This document shows, in pieces, positions 59,264 to 64,000 of a stretch of DNA of 64,000 bases; the first letter of the stretch is position 1; each line of letters opens with the position of its first letter. The stretch comes from Culex pipiens pallens (taxonomy: Eukaryota > Arthropoda > Insecta > Diptera > Culicidae), in contig NC_068939.1 of assembly GCF_016801865.2 (NCBI RefSeq), positions 86,705,381 to 86,769,380 of the forward strand. Reading direction: 5' to 3'. Made by a program: the position numbers and the translations under genes. The notes below the pieces were generated by a model. That model did no database searches. It saw only the letters and a list, made by a program, of their open reading frames with translations, and was not told where the DNA came from.

Positions 59264-59466
59264 CCGTATCGTAACATTTTTAAAGTATTTTTGTGCAGTT
59301 TATATTTTTACGCGTAAGATGTTGACTAATTTATTAGACAAGAGTTATGAAATATTACAAAAAAAAGCAAAACAGAAGAAAAGACGTTTACTATTTACAT
59401 CGATTACATTTATTGGATAATTTAAAGATTTTTTTTGCTGTAATAAAAATGACCAATTAGAATAAA
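59264..59466 (+). terminator. Filamin 3' UTR and poly(A) signals, overlapping the NDUFA6 3' end
   Basis: On the + strand AATAAA occurs at 59442-59447 and again at 59461-59466, the latter only three bases before the NDUFA6 stop. On the - strand AATAAA occurs at 59409-59414 and 59330-59335, inside the filamin 3' UTR. The stop codons are only 206 nt apart, so mature convergent transcripts very probably overlap. Confidence 0.6.
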
Positions 59467-59469
59467 ATT

Positions 59470-59847
59470 TCACTCGTGTCCCTCGTAGAACCGTGAAAGA
59501 AAATCCTTCGGCTTCGCCTCAACCCCATCCTTCCAGTAGCGCATCAGATGGCTCTTGTCCTTCCACCGGTTGACCGTCTCGCGCAGCTCCATCTGGCCCT
59601 TGATCAGCAGCATGTCAATCACCCGCAAATCGGTCACCTTCCGGTGGCGTAGGAACTCCTCGCGGATTTTCGCCCGGCACTGTTCGCTCGACTTGGGGAT
59701 GTCGTACCCGTGGATGATGGCCGGCACCTCGCGGTACCACGTTTTGTACAGACTCAGCACTTTGCGCCGCGCCTCGTGGTGGTCCATCGATAGGAGGGGG
59801 CGCACCCGATGCAGCGCAGATTCGGCGGCGATTCTTCCGGGGGACAT
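59470..59847 (-). CDS. NDUFA6: NADH:ubiquinone oxidoreductase subunit NDUFA6 (B14), LYR-family
   Basis: A complete intronless 125-aa protein starting MSPGRIAAES. It matches NDUFA6 (Drosophila ND-B14) along its length: SLYKTWYREVP in the LYR helix, VTDLRVIDMLLIKGQMEL, and the C-terminal PKDFLSRFYEGHE. NDUFA6 is an accessory subunit of mitochondrial complex I. With the matrix acyl carrier protein bound to its LYR motif, it forms part of the matrix-side arm. The motif here reads L-Y-K rather than L-Y-R. I chose ATG 59845-59847; an open upstream extension (TKRNKPK) has only a TTG. The protein length fits the family (about 125-130 aa). It is transcribed toward filamin, tail to tail. Confidence 0.93.
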   Translation of the reverse strand: MSPGRIAAESALHRVRPLLSMDHHEARRKVLSLYKTWYREVPAIIHGYDIPKSSEQCRAKIREEFLRHRKVTDLRVIDMLLIKGQMELRETVNRWKDKSHLMRYWKDGVEAKPKDFLSRFYEGHE

Positions 59848-60200
59848 TTTCGGTTTATTTCGTTTTGTCAACGACTAGAAAAGATAAGAAGCAAGGCCTA
59901 CTGCTTGTTTTCTAATTAAAGTGAACCCCTTTACGCTTGGGAAATAAAGTCGACCAACATCTTTGTTTTCATAGCATTATTTTCCGAAAAATCCCCAAAT
60001 CAATCATCTCATACAAAAAAAAGCATCGATACTTGTCCTCGAGAGTACTACACTACACTTTCTGGTTATTCCCAAAAGCTCCCAAAAACGCACCCCACAA
60101 GAACGATGAGCGTGCAGGAAATGAACGGGCAATAAATCTGTCTAAGCACACCTAATCCGGACCGGATTTCGATTTGCCATTTCAGGTTTGGCCCAGCCGG
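59848..60200 (-). promoter_or_regulatory. NDUFA6 5' flank
   Basis: The 5' UTR and promoter of NDUFA6 must lie here, reading leftward. I do not see a decisive TATA box or initiator. No other gene was found in this stretch. Confidence 0.3.
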
Positions 60201-60760
60201 CACCTCTCCCCCAGAACTCATCTGTCCCATCCGTCCTGACCCCGATTCTTGCCGACCTCCGGCACTCCGGCTGTCAATAAATTATACTTTGCTTGTTATA
60301 ACACATCCCTTCCCCTTTACCGTTTTTTCAGAAGCTCCCCTGGATCGAGAAGTTTGATACGTCGCATGACTGGTTAACACTGTTTCCTAATGCGGTTCCG
60401 GATGTGGCCACCGAAGATCGGTGGAACCGGTTCCGATGGGTCCTATGGTATTTAATATTATTCTAGGATTGTTTTGCATGACTATTCATGGTAGAAGAAA
60501 GCTTATCAGTACACAATTGGATAAATCTGACACTTTTTCCAAAAATCCGGATCTTCCGGTGGCCTGTACTCCGGCCACCGGTCCGTGCAGTGCGATTTTT
60601 CACCGGATTATTGTTCCTGGTGCAAAAACGAAGCTTTTGGTGTATAGCAATCGATGGTTTGCGCGAAATCATGTTGCTGTAATTTTTTGGGCCCTTTTTT
60701 CCCACTGTGCATTGTCGGGTGCTCTCGTTTCTGATTTTTGGGTTATTTAAATGAAAATAA
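60200..60760. repeat. GC-rich repeat-like DNA with CCGGTGGCC motifs
   Basis: Phrases such as GATGTGGCCACCGAAGATCG, CCGGATCTTCCGGTGGCC and TCCGGCCACCGGTCC form short inverted repeats. A frame after TTTTTTCAG (60322-60331) reads KLPWIEKFDTSHDWLTLFPN and continues to a stop near 60464. It has no known domain and probably belongs to a transposable element. Confidence 0.35.
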
Positions 60761-60785
60761 TAAAATTTTGATCAATACTTTTTTA

Positions 60786-61059
60786 TTATCCTATTTTTAC
60801 AACAAATAATCCACAATCTTGGCCATACTGGAAGAAAAAGTTCTTGAAGGAGTTGGTAATCCGAGGTGCCAAAAACTTTTTGGATGTTGGATGATGGAAG
60901 TTTGATGAGTTGCTTGGAAATTCAGATTCCTGAAACAAGGATTCGAGTCAGCAATAGATGAGAACCAAAAAGCTATTCTGAATTTACCTCTTGCATTTTA
61001 CCGTTTTCCTGGTTCAGAAAGTCCCTGAATTTGAAACCGCTGGCTTTGTAAATGAGCAT
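60786..61059 (-). CDS. Possible small two-exon gene, 71 aa, unknown function
   Basis: On the - strand, ATG 61057-61059 starts MLIYKASGFKFRDFLNQENG and runs to 60988 (AGAG|GTAAAT donor). A 58-nt intron (60930-60987) ends in a good acceptor CCTTGTTTCAG. Exon 2 (60786-60929) reads ESEFPSNSSNFHHPTSKKFL and on to VVKIG, stop TAA 60786-60788. AATAAA overlaps the stop (60782-60787). Splice sites, intron size, preserved frame and poly(A) signal together are suggestive. An in-frame stop lies just upstream of the ATG. No domain or homolog is recognised, and the composition is F/S/N-rich, so chance or a repeat-derived transcript remains possible. The intron joins in frame but also leaves another frame open in exon 2. 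Confidence 0.3.
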
Positions 61060-61234
61060 CGAGCCTATCGCTCAACAGCACGCCTTCCGGATTGACACAT
61101 CGGAATCTGCTTAAACAATGCTTTTTGTTTTAATTATATCTAATTTTAACTTATTAACCTTTTCGTGGTGGACTTTGAAAAAAATTTAACTGTCATCCAA
61201 TTGCGTAGCCTACTAGTACCAACACGAACTGCAG

Positions 61235-61700
61235 ATGTCACCTTTGACATTCGATGAAATGCACGACAAACGCTCGAAAATGGCAGGACACAATCGACAT
61301 CGAGGGATAACGCTTCGAATCGCACGACCGCCGGACTTCAGTCTAACAGGGGAATTACTCTTTTTTATATCTTCAAATCTAAGGCAAAGAAGGGTCGATG
61401 AAATTTACATTAATTTTTTTATAATTTGTCTTCAAACTTCATGGAAAACTGAAAAAAAAAAATCCAAAACCAAAACCAAAACCAAAACCAAAACCAAAAC
61501 CAAATCCAAAACCAAAACCAAAACCAAAACCAAAACCAAAACCAAAACCAAATCCAAAACCAAAAGGGGTCGTGCATAAACCACGTGGCCTTTTTTTGGA
61601 GAATTTTTGACCCCCCCTCCCCCCTCATGGTTTTTCGTGGTTTCACGCCAACCCCCCCCCCCCCCTATATGGCCACGTGGCTTTTTTTTCCCAGGTGAAA
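61235..61700. repeat. AAAACC hexamer minisatellite and flanking repeat
   Basis: 61464-61565 is a run of about 17 AAAACC-type units with occasional AAATCC variants. It is followed by a repeat with the phrases GTCGTGCATAAACCACGTGG and, mirrored, CCACGTGGC, and two C-rich runs. The frames it creates on either strand (KTKTKT and LVLVLV stretches) are artefacts. Confidence 0.7.
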
Positions 61701-64000
61701 AATCTTTAAAAAAAACAAAATAAGTATAGATTTCAAAAATGTTTATCCACAAATGATGTACCGTCAGTGGTGGTGACTTTTGGTCAAAAAACGATATTAC
61801 TGTTGTTATTTTAACACAATAAAAACATTTCAAATTATATCGAAATAAATAATGTTGGGGAATGCTCCTGAATTTACCAACATTTTCCCAGAATATGGCT
61901 AGTATAATCACACCGTTCATAAATGCCAATCGTTTTAAAATTAACTCAAACTCACCCTTTAGAGGGGGTGACATTGGGTCAAAAAGAAAACATTTTAATT
62001 TGTGTAGGTGCTGTAACACCATTAAAACCAATTTAATCATATATAAAAAAAAAAACAGAAATTCACTTAAAAGTGTGAAAAATTATGATATCACAAACTT
62101 AAGGTAAATAATAACAGTATAACAATTTATTGAAATGGTACAGAAAGTAAAAAATACTCTCAACAAAACAAGCAACTTAGTAAAACATATGTATTCAAAA
62201 TTATGGAATTGCAGTGCAATTAATTGCATCCAGAATAAATATGCTTTAAGAATTAAAGCTATTTTGATATATAAACAGCATTCATGATTTAATTTAAATG
62301 CGCTTTTAAATATTTTCTTAAAATCGAAATTAATTAAATAGAAAAGTTTTGTTTCAGGAAAAAATATTTTCATTTTATTTTAAGGAAAATACCTAGTTAT
62401 GAAAGCTCCTAGTTAATATTTATTTTATTCCAAACATTCATAAAAATCCAAACTAAAGCAACTTTTCTTTTTAATTAAGCATGATTGATTCCAATGATTC
62501 AGTGTGTCCAAAAAAGTCGAGCTGTTTAATTTTTTTCTCCATACAAGAATCAGAGACAGGGACAAACATTCAATATTACGACCTTTTGAAATGTTAGTCT
62601 TAATTTTTTTTTGAAAATATTGATTTCGAAAAGATCGGAAAATTTCACGAAAGTTTTATTTATAAACATTGAAAATCGCACCATTAGTTGCTGAGATATC
62701 GACATAAGAAAATTATGGGTTGTTTGGGTAGTAAACATCCATTTTTCTGTTTTGCATGGCAATATCTCAGCAACAAAGCAACAAAGAATTTTCTCAGCAT
62801 TTCAAAAATATTTTTTTTCAAAATTGGGCAAACATGGGCACTAAATTTTTTAAATTAATAACTGCAACTATTTAAAAAAAAAGTTACCTAAAAATAGCTA
62901 TAACTTGAAAACGGTGCACTTTATGAAAATTTCACTAATGTACTTTTAGATTGCAAATTCGATTTTCATCGAAAAATAAAATTGAAATTAAGTTGCGGTC
63001 AATATTTCGATTTTTCTTTAATCAGTATTGATTCAAAAATTCATAACTCAAACAACGATTTTTTGCCCGTTCTGGAAATTTCTGAAAAGTTGGCAAAATA
63101 AAAAAAAAATAAAAATTATGTTTTTTTGCAAATCATGTTTTAGTGACAAAAAATGAAATTATAAATCAGCAAAGTAAATTACCGTTTATCATTTTTTTCA
63201 GTGATGTCCTTATCCATACCTACAACTTTGCCGAAGACACCAAATCGACCAAAAATTTCTTCAAAAGATACAGATTTTTTAATTTTCATTGCTGCCAAAT
63301 TTGTATGGAAAACTATATGGACAAACTAATGATGCAAAATGGCTTGGGCACCAAAAAAGGTTTCAGACGGATTAAAAAAATCAAAAATTAAAATTTAAGA
63401 ATAAAGACCGATTTTGTATAGAATTGCTCGAAAATCGATCTTTGGAAAAGTTGTAGACAACGCGTTAAAAATCATTATTTTAGTCATGGCATCCAAATTG
63501 TTTAAGTCTTACTCTTACTTTAAATTGATTTTGCTATCGACTACGTGTTTTGATAAATTTAAAAAAGATTGAGCTAAAATTTGGATTTTTTTTTAATTTT
63601 TTTTTCAGTTGTTTAAATAGGCAATTATCTACGATTTAAGATTTTTGATCCAACTTTTGGTTGCTGAGATATTACCTCAAAATAAATACAAAAAAAAAAT
63701 AAGTTAATTTTTCAATCTTTTCAATATCTTTGAAATTATTCACACTGGGACGCCCAACGCATGTCCAATATACACGGATGCCAAAGCCTCCCTAAAACGT
63801 TGGAACGGTAACTTCAACTCACAGGTTTTCGGGCTAGTCTCCAGCGGAATTTCGGGCAATTTTTTTTACTAGAGCAAAAAAAGTTGGAACGACAAAGTTT
63901 AAGGATCATCTAAACATCCTTATAATTCACTCAAAAAAAAAATGTCCCGGTTGGTTGAGTTATGCCCGAGAACCAGCGAGTTGAAAATACCGTTCCATCT
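61701..64000. other. AT-rich intergenic DNA with interspersed repeats
   Basis: The CTTGAAAACGGTGCACTTTA repeat occurs at about 62905-62955, and a piece related to the 4080-4905 / 45190-45570 family (ACAACTTTGCCGAAGACACC) near 63220-63245. No gene, RNA gene or clear transposon end was recognised. Confidence 0.45.

Noticed and set aside
59848..59871. N-terminal extension of NDUFA6 (TKRNKPK)
   Set aside because: The upstream codon is TTG, not ATG. The first ATG at 59845-59847 gives the usual family length.
61432..62040. 202-codon - strand frame with a LVLVLV tail
   Set aside because: Produced by the AAAACC hexamer array and flanking repeat. Not protein-like.

Overview
The window looks like genomic DNA of a culicine mosquito (Culex more likely than Aedes; inferred from the AT-rich, transposon-packed introns and the repeat style, not from a search). 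About 90% is intron or intergenic DNA full of non-autonomous transposons. Three protein-coding units are well supported: a filamin-type gene on the + strand (coding exons 39356-59263, ten exons read here), a complete NDUFA6 (complex I B14 subunit) gene on the - strand (59470-59847), and an intact ORF1/gag of a non-LTR retroelement (37532-38929).

Layout. 1-1259: upstream DNA with a small hAT MITE (607-1001). 1260-2121: a candidate TATA-less promoter (Inr plus correctly spaced DPE) and non-coding first exon ending at a GTAAGT donor. 2122-39355: a presumed giant intron holding hairpin MITEs (6680-6790, 14324-14477), a piggyBac-like TTAA element (8128-8730), a hAT-like composite (17848-20775) with a nested 1.35-kb foldback, a tRNA-derived SINE (22941-23245), a hammerhead-ribozyme-like motif (24111-24160), a 2.1-kb TA-flanked element (26301-28428), a hAT element with a perfect 8-bp target duplication (29902-30992), and the ORF1-only retroelement (37443-39057). 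39356-59263: filamin exons separated by three more large TE-filled introns. 59264-59470: tail-to-tail 3' ends of filamin and NDUFA6, apparently overlapping. 59850-64000: intergenic repeats plus one possible small spliced gene on the - strand (60786-61059).

The filamin exons join in phase into one 1,745-codon reading frame from the first in-window ATG, about 19 immunoglobulin-like filamin repeats and a short C-terminal tail. Divergence from the vertebrate FLNA/cheerio pattern suggests the jitterbug (jbug) ortholog; the actin-binding CH domains must lie upstream of the window, or are absent from an isoform started by the promoter at 1262. The first in-window exon opens in the middle of a G-S-P repeat ending, so an upstream coding exon exists.

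The most unusual item is the retroelement at 37443-39057: intact 5' end, poly(A), 13-14 bp target duplication and an open 465-aa gag, but no reverse transcriptase. Its ORF1 starts with a WW domain of the PRPF40/TCERG1 splicing-factor type. Its 3' tail is shared with other retroelement ends in the window, which suggests mobilisation in trans.
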